From Prolixibacteraceae bacterium UBA6029 (GTDB lineage: Bacteria > Bacteroidota > Bacteroidia > Bacteroidales > Prolixibacteraceae): a DNA stretch of 64,000 nucleotides. Each line of letters opens with the position of its first letter. Positions within the stretch are counted from its first letter, which is position 1. The stretch lies in NCBI GenBank assembly GCA_002429385.1, contig DIZL01000044.1, forward strand, positions 1 to 64,000, written 5' to 3'. The notes under the pieces are model-generated. The model ran no database searches. It saw only the letters and a list, made by a program, of their open reading frames with translations, and was not told the origin of the DNA. The translations under genes were made by a program, and so were the position numbers. Of this stretch, positions 51,127 through 59,427 are shown in pieces.

Positions 51127-51456
51127 TTATTGGGGAATGAGTTTAATAAGTTTTAGAATATCGCTTTCTGTTAGATTTTCCAATTCCGATTTATCGTAGA
51201 TTGTGAGTAGGTAGGCAGTATCGTCTTTAAAAACAACATGGACAATAACCCTTGCACCGCCCGATTTGCCTTTGCCCTTGCTGGCTATAGACAGGCGTAT
51301 CTTTTGGCAATCGTGACCAATGGGTGTTCCCATATTTGGGTCTTCCTTTAGCTCACTGATAAGGCTTTTTAGTTCCGATTTAAGGGAAGGGAATTTTTTG
51401 GCAAGTCGTTTAACCTGCCTGTCAAAAACAGATATAGTCTTAACGTTAAAGCTCAT
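51127..51456 (-). CDS. RelE/ParE-type toxin
   Basis: A 109-residue protein of the RelE/ParE/HigB superfamily: SVFDRQVKRLAKKFPSLKSELKSLI, then GHDCQKIRLSIASKGKGKSGGARVIVHV and a final LLTIYDKSEL. RelE-type toxins cut mRNA on the ribosome; ParE types poison gyrase; the sequence alone does not decide, although the KxRLSIASKGKGKSGGAR block is as in HigB/RelE homologues. It overlaps the upstream small gene by 11 bp, the classic operon arrangement with the antitoxin first. Confidence 0.85.
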   Translation of the reverse strand: MSFNVKTISVFDRQVKRLAKKFPSLKSELKSLISELKEDPNMGTPIGHDCQKIRLSIASKGKGKSGGARVIVHVVFKDDTAYLLTIYDKSELENLTESDILKLIKLIPQ

Positions 51457-51667
51457 TGAGCAATTCTTCGGCGTTACGTGCCTGGATTTTACCTTCCTTC
51501 ACCAGCTTTATTTCTTCAACGGCTTCGGCCAGTTCGGTCAGAAAGAGTTTTTTGTTCCTCAGGCGTTCAAGCTCGTCGAGGTCCTTCTGTATCTGTTCCC
51601 AATCTTTAATGGGCAACTGTACGGCATGCTTATGGCCTTTCCGGTCGGTAATATACTGTAGTTCCAT
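51446..51667 (-). CDS. Antitoxin partner of the RelE/ParE-type toxin
   Basis: A 73-residue protein preceding and overlapping the toxin gene by 11 bp. The N-terminal part (ELQYITDRKGHKHAVQLPIKDWEQI) forms a small beta-alpha element as in Phd/DUF2683-like antitoxins and the C-terminal half is helical and charged. No strict DNA-binding motif is visible. Its assignment rests on position and size; autoregulation of the operon is likely by analogy. No palindromic operator was recognised upstream. Confidence 0.78.
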   Translation of the reverse strand: MELQYITDRKGHKHAVQLPIKDWEQIQKDLDELERLRNKKLFLTELAEAVEEIKLVKEGKIQARNAEELLNEL

Positions 51668-51974
51668 CGTAGTTGCATTTAATGTGTTGCATAAGCTTAT
51701 CTGATCTTAAAAACCCTAATCGGAGCTTCTCAACAAAAATACAGAACAATTAAGTCTTAACCAAACTTTAGAATAATTACGCAGGGATGGTTCATTCTGT
51801 AGCAACGGATTATAATCTATGGAAGAGTAAACACTTCTACGCAAAACATACCATCTGGACGCAAAATTCACCGAAGTCTTGCAGGACAACGCTTTTGTAT
51901 TTACATTTATGAAATAAATGTGGAATAAGGAATTTCACGGACAAAGTAACCACCTAACCCAACAACGATATACC
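51668..51974. other. 307-bp gap with no recognised feature
   Basis: This lies between the divergent antitoxin and beta-lactamase-fold genes. No promoter box or hairpin stood out. A Leu/Gln-rich upstream frame extension at 51918-51974 precedes the likely start of the next gene. Confidence 0.35.
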
Positions 51975-53546
51975 ATGATTAACAGAAGACTTTTCATCCG
52001 AAATGCAGGACTGGGAGCCGCAGGGCTTGGATTAATGACCATCTTCCCTGGCTTTGCCCTTACAGCCGGTTCACCATATGTACTTCCCAGAAGCACTCCT
52101 GAAGAACAGGGAATTGCTTCAGCATCCATCCGTAAGTTCTTAGATTCGGTGGCCCAAAGTAAGCAGGAATTTCACAGCCTGATGATCCTTCGGCATGGAC
52201 ATGTGGTGGCCGAAGGCTGGTGGGCTCCCTACTCATCTGAACACCGCCAGCAATTGTATTCACTCAGCAAGAGTTTCACCAGCACGGCCATAGGCTTTGC
52301 AGTGACCGAGGGTCTGCTGTCGGTGGACGATCCGGTCATCAAGTTTTTCCCCGGTGATTTGCCAGTAGAGATCAGCGAGAACCTGGCTGCATTGAAAGTC
52401 AGGCATCTGCTCTCTATGTCTGTGGGGCATGGTAAAGATTCGATCATGATCCTTGAAGCTTCTGCCCCCGGGGTTCGTTGGGAAAAGACTTTCCTAAACC
52501 AGCCGGTAGTCTTCAAGCCAGGGTCTCAGTTCATGTACAATTCGGGAGCCAGTTACATGCTCAGTTCCATCGTCAAAAAAGTAAGCGGACTTTCCGCACA
52601 CGAATATTTGCGTCCAAGACTATACCAGCCGTTGGATATCCCTGAAGCCACCTGGACCGAAAATTTCGAGGGGGTGAACATGGGAGCCTCTCATCTGCGG
52701 ATGCGCACCGAAAGCCTGGCTAAATTCGGTCAGTTTTACCTTCAGAAAGGAATGTGGAACGGCAGGCAGATCCTGCCGGAGGCCTGGGTGGCAGAGGCTA
52801 CCTCGAAACAGATTGAAAACGGCAAGAATGACAGCAGTTGGGGATTCGGCTACGGCTACCAGTTCTGGCTGAACCCTCCGGGAGGCTTCAGGGCCGACGG
52901 CGCCTTTGGACAATTTAGCATGGTTTTGCCCGAACAGGATGCGGTGGTTGTCATCACCAGCGAAAGCATGGATACCAAAACCACCATGCAACTGGTGTGG
53001 GACGGGCTGGTGCCTGCAATGACCGGGGCAGCACTTCCCGAAAATTCTGCCGACAGGAAACAACTCCGTAACGACCTGAAAGGGCTTAAATATGATCCTC
53101 CTAAATTAGGGATACACTCAGCTCTAGCCACTAAAATTTCAGGAAAGAAATATCTGCTGGATCATAATCCTTTCAACGCCAGGGCTGTATCCTTTAAGTT
53201 CGTTGGAGACAAGTGCCTGTTCACCCTGAAGGAAGACGGGAAAACGGATATTGTCATTGCGAACGGCATGAATCACTGGATCAGGGAGGGAAATTTAAAA
53301 CCGTCAGCTCATTCGTTGTTCTCTTTACGCCGGATTGATTTTGATTCGATAGTAGCCGCAAGCGCCACCTGGCAGAGTGAAAACACCTTACTGCTGAGCT
53401 GGCGCTTTATCGAAACGGTGCATGGAGACAGCCTCACCTGCATATTTGATGGGGACAAGCTTACGATCAAATTCCTGTTCAGTGTACCCCGATTACAGAA
53501 CAAACCAGATGACCGGCAAGACCTTTTAGGACAAATGAAAGCATAA
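51975..53546 (+). CDS. Beta-lactamase-fold serine hydrolase with Tat-like signal
   Basis: A 523-residue exported hydrolase of the class C beta-lactamase/esterase family. The signal begins INRRLFIRNAGLG, a Tat-type twin-Arg motif, followed by a hydrophobic stretch. The SxxK catalytic motif is in LYSLSKSFTSTAIG (about residue 97); a Tyr follows in FMYNSGASYML. The third motif is weak (FRADGAFGQFSMVL). The last 120 residues form a separate domain. Such proteins are usually esterases or peptidases, not antibiotic-resistance enzymes. The ATG at 51975 is preferred over 51918. GNAT and GH8 genes follow on the same strand. Confidence 0.85.
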   Translation: MINRRLFIRNAGLGAAGLGLMTIFPGFALTAGSPYVLPRSTPEEQGIASASIRKFLDSVAQSKQEFHSLMILRHGHVVAEGWWAPYSSEHRQQLYSLSKSFTSTAIGFAVTEGLLSVDDPVIKFFPGDLPVEISENLAALKVRHLLSMSVGHGKDSIMILEASAPGVRWEKTFLNQPVVFKPGSQFMYNSGASYMLSSIVKKVSGLSAHEYLRPRLYQPLDIPEATWTENFEGVNMGASHLRMRTESLAKFGQFYLQKGMWNGRQILPEAWVAEATSKQIENGKNDSSWGFGYGYQFWLNPPGGFRADGAFGQFSMVLPEQDAVVVITSESMDTKTTMQLVWDGLVPAMTGAALPENSADRKQLRNDLKGLKYDPPKLGIHSALATKISGKKYLLDHNPFNARAVSFKFVGDKCLFTLKEDGKTDIVIANGMNHWIREGNLKPSAHSLFSLRRIDFDSIVAASATWQSENTLLLSWRFIETVHGDSLTCIFDGDKLTIKFLFSVPRLQNKPDDRQDLLGQMKA

Positions 53547-53555
53547 CAAGGGAGC

Positions 53556-53572
53556 GGAGATTATTAATCTCC
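53556..53572. repeat. Short palindrome after the serine hydrolase gene
   Basis: GGAGATTA (53556-53563) and TAATCTCC (53565-53572) are a perfect 8-bp palindrome around one T. It resembles the hairpin at 50119-50135 (GGCGATT...AATCGCC) and its flank GCGG. Confidence 0.45.
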
Positions 53573-53598
53573 TTCATCTTATTTCTTAACTATACACT

Positions 53599-54078
53599 AT
53601 GACTTTAAGCAATTTCGAACGATTGATACAACTGGCAGACGAAGTTTTTGCCGTTAAGAGTGACCCCAGTCAATTGGATGTCAATGCACAGGTCATGGAG
53701 CGCTTACAACAGATCCATCCGGCCACCATTTCAGCTCATGATGATGGAAATGGACCGGTGGCTTGGGTTTTGCTCATACCTACTACGCTTGAATTGATGA
53801 ACCGTTTTATTGAAGAGAAGATTACTGAAAAAGAACTGTTTGAACTGACACCGCTGGATGTAAGTTATGAAGCCATATATTTTTGCTCGGCACTGGTTTT
53901 GGATGAATACCGTAGAAAAGGAATCACTAAAAAGCTTGCCTTGGATGCTATTGAACACATGCGGAAGGACCATCCTCTAAAAGCAGCATTTGTATGGGCA
54001 TTTAGCCCGGAAGGGGATCTGGCCGCTGAAACTATTGCACGATTGGCTGAATTATCTTTGTATAAAAGGGTGAAATGA
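53599..54078 (+). CDS. GNAT family N-acetyltransferase-like protein
   Basis: A 159-residue protein with a GNAT-like core. The acetyl-CoA motif A region reads FCSALVLDEYRRKGITKKLALDAI at about residues 93-116, with the R-R-K-G-I-T loop equivalent to the R/QxxGxG/A signature. The first half is less typical. The substrate is unknown. It lies 52 bp after the serine hydrolase gene and about 100 bp before the GH8 gene, suggesting a loose cluster without functional evidence. Confidence 0.65.
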   Translation: MTLSNFERLIQLADEVFAVKSDPSQLDVNAQVMERLQQIHPATISAHDDGNGPVAWVLLIPTTLELMNRFIEEKITEKELFELTPLDVSYEAIYFCSALVLDEYRRKGITKKLALDAIEHMRKDHPLKAAFVWAFSPEGDLAAETIARLAELSLYKRVK

Positions 54079-54181
54079 TTGGCCCATTTCAACGCTGACA
54101 GTCATCAGGGAGGATGGAATCCCTGAGGCAGTATCGTTTTATCAGATTTTGTTTTACTTTTAAGAACTAAACTTAACCGAC

Positions 54182-55501
54182 ATGAAGAAGATACTCTGTT
54201 ACGCCTTATTCGCATTTACTCTCAGCTCGTTGTGTTTGGGCCAAGGGGCAACATCCGTTGCGGATTGCACTAAAGATGTAAAGGATCACCGTGGAAAGAT
54301 GAGCCCATGGGAAAAGGGAGCACATGAAACAGGCAAGTACCGTAACGTATTTCTGGAAGCCGGATACAAACAGGCGGACATTGATGCAAAACTGGCTAAG
54401 GCTTATCATGATGTGTTTGAAGGATCAAGCAAAGTATATTTTGAGGTGGGTGATTCGGTGGCTTATGTTTCGGACGTCAAAAATCATGATGCACGCACAG
54501 AAGGACTTTCCTACGGACTGATGGTAGCCGTGCAACTGAATAAAAAGGATGTCTTTGACCGTTTGTGGCGATGGTCTACCAAATATATGCAACACCACGG
54601 AGGGGCAAGGGATGCTTATTTTGCCTGGAGTGTGGAACCTAAAACCGGTAAACGCAATTCAGAAGGCTCGGCCTCCGACGGTGAACTGTATTTTGTGACC
54701 GATCTACTGTTTGCCTCCAACCGATGGGGAAACGACACCGGGATTAATTATTATAAGGAAGCCAGAAAGATACTGGATGCCATGTGGAGCAAGAACGGGA
54801 CGGAAGGCATCACTAATGTAATCAATACAGAGCATAAACAGATCACCTTTGTGCCCGACAAGGGTGGATATAACTGGACCGATCCGTCCTATCACCTGCC
54901 AGCCTTTTACGAAGTCTGGGCCGAATATGCCAAAGATGGCCATGAACAGTTTTACAGGGATTGTGCCGATACATCCCGGGTTTATCTTCACCGGGCCTGT
55001 GACCGTGCCACCGCGCTGAATTCAGATTACGCAGAGTTCAGCGGAGCGCCCAGAAATTTCTGGAAAATGAAACCAGCCTTCCGGTACGATTCGTGGCGTG
55101 TACCCATGAACATTGCAATGGATTATTCCTGGTATGCCAAAGACACCAAATGGCAGAAGGATTATGGCAAGCGGATTCAAAATTTTCTGTTCTGCAGGGG
55201 TATCGATACCTTTGAGGACCAGTTCATGCTGGATGGGTCTTTACCCGAACAAAAAGAAATTCTCCAGGCGGGAGGTTTCCAGAAGCTACGTCATTCATTG
55301 GGATTGGTGGCTACCTCAGGAGCCGCTTCCATCATGGGAACCCAGGGCAAGAGCTGGAAATTTGTCGATGCGGTGTGGACTGCCAAACTGGAACCCTATC
55401 AGGATGGCTATTTTGATCCTTATTTCGACGGACTGCTCTACCTGTTCAGTGTGATGCACCTGAGCGGGAATTACAGGATTATTATGCCGGGGATGAAATA
55501 G
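54182..55501 (+). CDS. Glycoside hydrolase family 8 (reducing-end xylose-releasing exo-oligoxylanase-like)
   Basis: A 439-residue exported enzyme with a signal peptide (residues 1-20). The catalytic acid is the Glu of ARTEGLSYGLM (about residue 105); SASDGELYFVTDLLFAS is the family 8 signature. The arrangement is that of the (alpha/alpha)6 barrel enzymes that act on beta-1,4 xylan, chitosan or glucan; similarity to the Rex oligoxylanase group is suspected because of length and the N-terminal block. It is convergent with the GH16 gene at the edge of the glucan utilization locus. A role on xylan or mixed glucan is open. Confidence 0.85.
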   Translation: MKKILCYALFAFTLSSLCLGQGATSVADCTKDVKDHRGKMSPWEKGAHETGKYRNVFLEAGYKQADIDAKLAKAYHDVFEGSSKVYFEVGDSVAYVSDVKNHDARTEGLSYGLMVAVQLNKKDVFDRLWRWSTKYMQHHGGARDAYFAWSVEPKTGKRNSEGSASDGELYFVTDLLFASNRWGNDTGINYYKEARKILDAMWSKNGTEGITNVINTEHKQITFVPDKGGYNWTDPSYHLPAFYEVWAEYAKDGHEQFYRDCADTSRVYLHRACDRATALNSDYAEFSGAPRNFWKMKPAFRYDSWRVPMNIAMDYSWYAKDTKWQKDYGKRIQNFLFCRGIDTFEDQFMLDGSLPEQKEILQAGGFQKLRHSLGLVATSGAASIMGTQGKSWKFVDAVWTAKLEPYQDGYFDPYFDGLLYLFSVMHLSGNYRIIMPGMK

Positions 55502-55532
55502 TTGATTTTATATACAGGATACCAAGTCCGTC

Positions 55533-55621
55533 AACTGAAGCAGACGGCAAAGGATATTGGCTCTTCAAATAGTTATTTCTTTTATTCAGAGTGCTATCCT
55601 TTGCCGTTCACTTCAGTGAAC
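55533..55621. repeat. Convergent-gene inverted repeat between GH8 and GH16
   Basis: CGGCAAAGGATA (55545-55556) pairs perfectly with TATCCTTTGCCG (55595-55606). Outer ACTGAAG/CTTCAGT pairs extend it, and GTTCACT-TC-AGTGAAC (55606-55621) is a separate small palindrome. It may terminate both convergent genes. The rest of the 264-bp gap shows nothing clear. Confidence 0.6.
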
Positions 55622-55765
55622 GGACATAAGAATTCAAAGAATCATTTCACCTCCATCTCTTTCCCCATTAGTGATCTTCCGGTTTATCCCAGGACTTCAA
55701 TGGAGAAATAATAAGTTGTTTCTTTGTTCATACCTGGAGTAATGATGAAGCCTTTCCCTAAGCTT

Positions 55766-56854
55766 TTAGTTCTTCATAAATTTCTGGGTATAGGAGGAAC
55801 CATTTAATTGAACAGCAAGGACATATAATCCCTGGGTTAAATCGCTTACCGCTAGTTCTATAGGTTTGTAAACCTGCCTGAATGATTTAATGACCTGTCC
55901 GGTTGAATTGATTATTTGGATATCCAGTTTTTCAAGGGCAGACAATTCTTCGGGTAGGTTTAAAGTGATCGATTCATTTACGGGATTTGGATAAAGTTTT
56001 AACGTTTTGTTCTGTTGAATGCTATTCGTAGAAGTTGGATAGCCATTGGGGCCAAATTCATACACCCTGACATAGTCTACCTTAAAGGAATCAGGATAAG
56101 TTGCCTTTGCCGGATCATTGGACCAATAACTATTAATTGCCCAATCTTCAGTGGATATTTCGGCCGTTACTTTAACATAGCCTGGTTGATTGCAGACTCC
56201 TCCTCCGGTGCTTCGCCATTGTTCTATACCATCAACAAAAAATACATACTTATCAGGATACCAGTCCATTGAATAGATATGGTAACCTGTCCGTATTCCG
56301 GATATTAATTCGTTTTTTCCAACAGACTTATGGGCTGCACCATATCCATCATAGTGAATTGCATGATTGATCTTATTCGTCCATCCAAAGGCTTCCATGA
56401 TATCGACCTCTGAGCCATCAACTCCGGCATTCGTTTCTGATCCTACATTACCTTGCATCATCCAAAAAGCGACCCACCAGCCTTGTTGTTTGGGCAATTG
56501 ACACCTAATCTCATAGTGCCCATATAACTGTTGAAACTTGCCAAGTGTTCTGATGGCACCGCAACTATAATCAAACGCATCGCCATCATTATTTTTATCC
56601 GCGATTTTCCTGACACGTATGACCAGATTCCCCTTTCCATCCACAAATGAATCTTCCTTGCTCCAATAACCATCAGGGCCATTGGGATTTGGTTTCCGAC
56701 AATACTCCGGACGGTCCCATTTAGCGGGATCTGGGATGCCTGCTGCTCCGTTAAACTCATCGGAGAAGGTTAGTTTTGGCTCATTAACAGTTTGCGCCTT
56801 AATGGAAGTCAAGGCAAAAAGGAAAATGCTTAAAGCAAAAATAATCTTTTTCAA
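55766..56854 (-). CDS. Glycoside hydrolase family 16 endo-beta-glucanase with type IX sorting domain
   Basis: A 362-residue secreted enzyme: signal peptide at the start (KKIIFALSIFLFALTSIKAQ), a GH16 sandwich with the catalytic motif SEVDIMEAF (about residues 155-163, ExDxxE), and a C-terminal type A sorting domain from about residue 280 (LYPNPVNESITLNLP; LTQGLYVLAVQLNG). GH16 enzymes hydrolyse beta-1,3 or beta-1,3-1,4 glucans (laminarinase/lichenase type), or related galactans. The first in-frame TTG at 56904 would add a non-signal leader, so the TTG at 56854 is preferred. It is the last gene of the minus-strand glycan locus. Confidence 0.87.
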   Translation of the reverse strand: MKKIIFALSIFLFALTSIKAQTVNEPKLTFSDEFNGAAGIPDPAKWDRPEYCRKPNPNGPDGYWSKEDSFVDGKGNLVIRVRKIADKNNDGDAFDYSCGAIRTLGKFQQLYGHYEIRCQLPKQQGWWVAFWMMQGNVGSETNAGVDGSEVDIMEAFGWTNKINHAIHYDGYGAAHKSVGKNELISGIRTGYHIYSMDWYPDKYVFFVDGIEQWRSTGGGVCNQPGYVKVTAEISTEDWAINSYWSNDPAKATYPDSFKVDYVRVYEFGPNGYPTSTNSIQQNKTLKLYPNPVNESITLNLPEELSALEKLDIQIINSTGQVIKSFRQVYKPIELAVSDLTQGLYVLAVQLNGSSYTQKFMKN

Positions 56855-56963
56855 GGTGATAGGATTTAGTTGGTTATAATGTGTCTTAATAATATCTCCT
56901 GGCAAAGGAGACAGAAAAAAGATTCTTTAAAGAAACACATTTTTTTCTTTCTAATTCATATTA

Positions 56964-59261
56964 CTATTTAAGCGTAAACCCAGCCTCCAGCGTATTGTCA
57001 GAACTGGTTCCGACAAATACTTTGAAATCGCCGGGTTCGCTTACCAGTTTCAGATCACCATTATAGAAACGCAGGTCTTTTTCAGTAAGGGTAAACTCAA
57101 TAGTGCGGGTTTCTCCTTTCTTCAGGAATGTTTTCTGAAAGCCTTTCAATTCCTTTACGGGACGGGTCACACTGCCAACCATATCACGAAGGTATAACTG
57201 AACCACCTCGGCGCCATCGTATTTTCCTGAGTTGGTCACCTCAACTGAAACGGCAATCTTGCTATCAGCAGTCAGGCTCGGGGCAGATAATTTAAGGTTT
57301 TTATAGTCGAAGGTGGTATAGCTCAGTCCAAACCCGAAAGGGAACAATGGATCGTTGGAAACATCAAGGTAATTGGAACGGAATTTCTGGAACCATTTCC
57401 CGTCAGCCAATGGCCGACCTGTATTTTTGTGGTTATAATACAGCGGAATCTGTCCTACGTTCTGCGGGAAGGTTGCGCTTAGCTTTCCGGATGGATTGAC
57501 CTTGCCCAGCAACACATCGGCAATAGCGTCTCCGGCTTCAGTACCTGCAAACCATACATTGAGGATAGCAGGAACATTGGCCTTTTCCCAACTGATTGTC
57601 AGTGGTCGTCCTGTAAACAGAACCATCACGACCGGTTTCCCGGTTGCAAGTAAGGCTTTTACCAGGTCTTTCTGATTCTCGGGAAGGTTGATCTCCGACC
57701 GGCTTGAGCATTCACCACTCATTTCGGAGGATTCTCCAACAGCAGCTACAATTACATCCGATTTACCGGCTATTGCAACCGCTTCAGCAATCATCTCTGC
57801 CGGTGTCCGTTTATCCCATTGAGTTGATTTCCCAAATACACTGATACGTGCATCCAATTGAGGATCACTCACAAAATTGGCACCTTTGGCATAAAGAACT
57901 GTCGCCTGAGCGCCAACCGCTTTCTTCAGCCCATCGCGTAAGGATACCGATTTGGCAAAGTCAGCCGCTACGCTCCAGGTTCCGGGCATGTTTTCCCTGT
58001 TATCAGCAAGTGGACCAATCAGGGCAATTGTTCCTGTTCCCCGGATTGGAAGAGTTTGGTTGTCGTTCTTTAGCAAGACAAAGGTTTGAGCAGCAATCTC
58101 GCGGGCCACCTGTCTGTTTTTTGGAGTGAAGACTTCAGTTTTGGCACGGTTTACATCGCAATACCGGTATGGATCGTCAAAAAGTCCAAGTTTATATTTA
58201 GCCTCGAGGACCAATCGGCAGGCCTGATCGATTTCCTTTTGAGTCACCTTCCCTTCGTCGAGCGATTGCTTCAAGGTTTCCAGGAATCCATCGGCAACCA
58301 TATCCATGTCGATACCTGCTTTTAGAGCAAGGGCTGATACTTCTTTCAGATTACCCAGACCGTGATCTACCATTTCAAGGATAGCTGTATAATCAGTCAC
58401 TACAAATCCATTGAAACCCCATTCTTTCCTTAAAAGATCCGTCATAAGCCATTTGTTGGCCGAAGCGGGAATTCCGTCAACTTCGTTGAACGATGACATA
58501 GCGCTTCCGGCACCGGCATCGAAAGCGGCCTTATAAGGTGGCAAATACTCGTTATACATGCGAATCCGGCTCATGTCGGTGGTATTGTAGTCCCGGCCTG
58601 CTTCGGCAGCTCCATAGAGCGCAAAATGCTTCACGCACGCCATGATGGTATTGTTTTTCTTCAGGTCGTCTCCCTGGTATCCTTTTACCATCGCCCTCGC
58701 AATTTGTGAACCGAGGTAAGGATCTTCACCTGAACCTTCGGATATCCTTCCCCATCGTGGATCACGTGCTATGTCGACCATAGGGGAGAAGGTCCAGCAG
58801 ATACCGTCAGCACTGGCTTCCTGTGCTGCAATACGGGCGCTTTTTTCCACCAGATTCATATCCCAGCAGCACGACATGCCCAACGGAATAGGGAATTCGG
58901 TCTGGTAGCCATGAATCACATCCATGCCGAATAGCAGCGGAATCTTCAGGCGGCTTTGCTCCATAGCAATTTTCTGAACGTCATGAATCTTTTGGGCGGT
59001 CTTTATGTTGAAAAGCCCTCCAACCTGGCCATCTTTGATTTTTTGTGCAATGTTGTTATTACTCCCTGCACCGGTGATAATATCACCTGAAGCCGGCAGG
59101 TTTAATTGGCCAAGCTTCTCTTCAAGGGTCATCTTGCCCATCAGGCCATCGATGAAAACCTTCATTTTTTGAGCTTCATTCGTTGAGTTCTTCTGTGCAA
59201 AAACTATCGTTTGTGATAGTAATAATGCCAGAAAAATCAACAGGCTTATCGGTTTTTTCAT
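56964..59261 (-). CDS. Glycoside hydrolase family 3 beta-glucosidase (BglX-like)
   Basis: A 765-residue enzyme with a signal peptide (about residues 1-22) and the BglX layout: a TIM barrel with the nucleophile Asp in GFVVTDYTAILEM (about residue 290), an alpha/beta sandwich with SEMSGECSSRSEINLP and a C-terminal fibronectin III-like domain. It would cleave terminal glucose from imported beta-glucan oligosaccharides in the periplasm. The likely start is the ATG at 59261 (MKKPISLLIFL); the longer frame from 59291 is not needed. It sits between the GH16 and GH144 genes in one locus. Confidence 0.9.
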   Translation of the reverse strand: MKKPISLLIFLALLLSQTIVFAQKNSTNEAQKMKVFIDGLMGKMTLEEKLGQLNLPASGDIITGAGSNNNIAQKIKDGQVGGLFNIKTAQKIHDVQKIAMEQSRLKIPLLFGMDVIHGYQTEFPIPLGMSCCWDMNLVEKSARIAAQEASADGICWTFSPMVDIARDPRWGRISEGSGEDPYLGSQIARAMVKGYQGDDLKKNNTIMACVKHFALYGAAEAGRDYNTTDMSRIRMYNEYLPPYKAAFDAGAGSAMSSFNEVDGIPASANKWLMTDLLRKEWGFNGFVVTDYTAILEMVDHGLGNLKEVSALALKAGIDMDMVADGFLETLKQSLDEGKVTQKEIDQACRLVLEAKYKLGLFDDPYRYCDVNRAKTEVFTPKNRQVAREIAAQTFVLLKNDNQTLPIRGTGTIALIGPLADNRENMPGTWSVAADFAKSVSLRDGLKKAVGAQATVLYAKGANFVSDPQLDARISVFGKSTQWDKRTPAEMIAEAVAIAGKSDVIVAAVGESSEMSGECSSRSEINLPENQKDLVKALLATGKPVVMVLFTGRPLTISWEKANVPAILNVWFAGTEAGDAIADVLLGKVNPSGKLSATFPQNVGQIPLYYNHKNTGRPLADGKWFQKFRSNYLDVSNDPLFPFGFGLSYTTFDYKNLKLSAPSLTADSKIAVSVEVTNSGKYDGAEVVQLYLRDMVGSVTRPVKELKGFQKTFLKKGETRTIEFTLTEKDLRFYNGDLKLVSEPGDFKVFVGTSSDNTLEAGFTLK

Positions 59262-59303
59262 GTAGTATTGGTTAAATTTTATCCTCATCAAATATAAAGA
59301 GGA

Positions 59304-59392
59304 AATTTGGTTATTGGTTATTGCTTATTGAAGATTGCTTATTGGAAATTTAAATGTAAAATATCAAATACTGAATAACCAATATCCAAATT
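59304..59392. repeat. TTGGTTATTGG-type inverted repeat
   Basis: AATTTGGTTATTGGTTATT (59304-59322) and the reverse complement of 59374-59392 agree at 18 of 19 positions. The stretch between them also contains repeated TTGCTTATTG words. It fills the gap between GH144 and GH3. Confidence 0.6.
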
Positions 59393-59427
59393 CAAAGCTT
59401 ACTGAACACTGAGACTGAATACTAGCT

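Noticed and set aside
51918..51974. Longer start of the beta-lactamase-fold gene
   Set aside because: The extra residues precede the Tat-type signal, which starts naturally at 51975.
53599..54078. GNAT protein as a toxin of the neighbouring TA pair
   Set aside because: It is not adjacent to the pair and lacks a DUF1778-type antitoxin partner.
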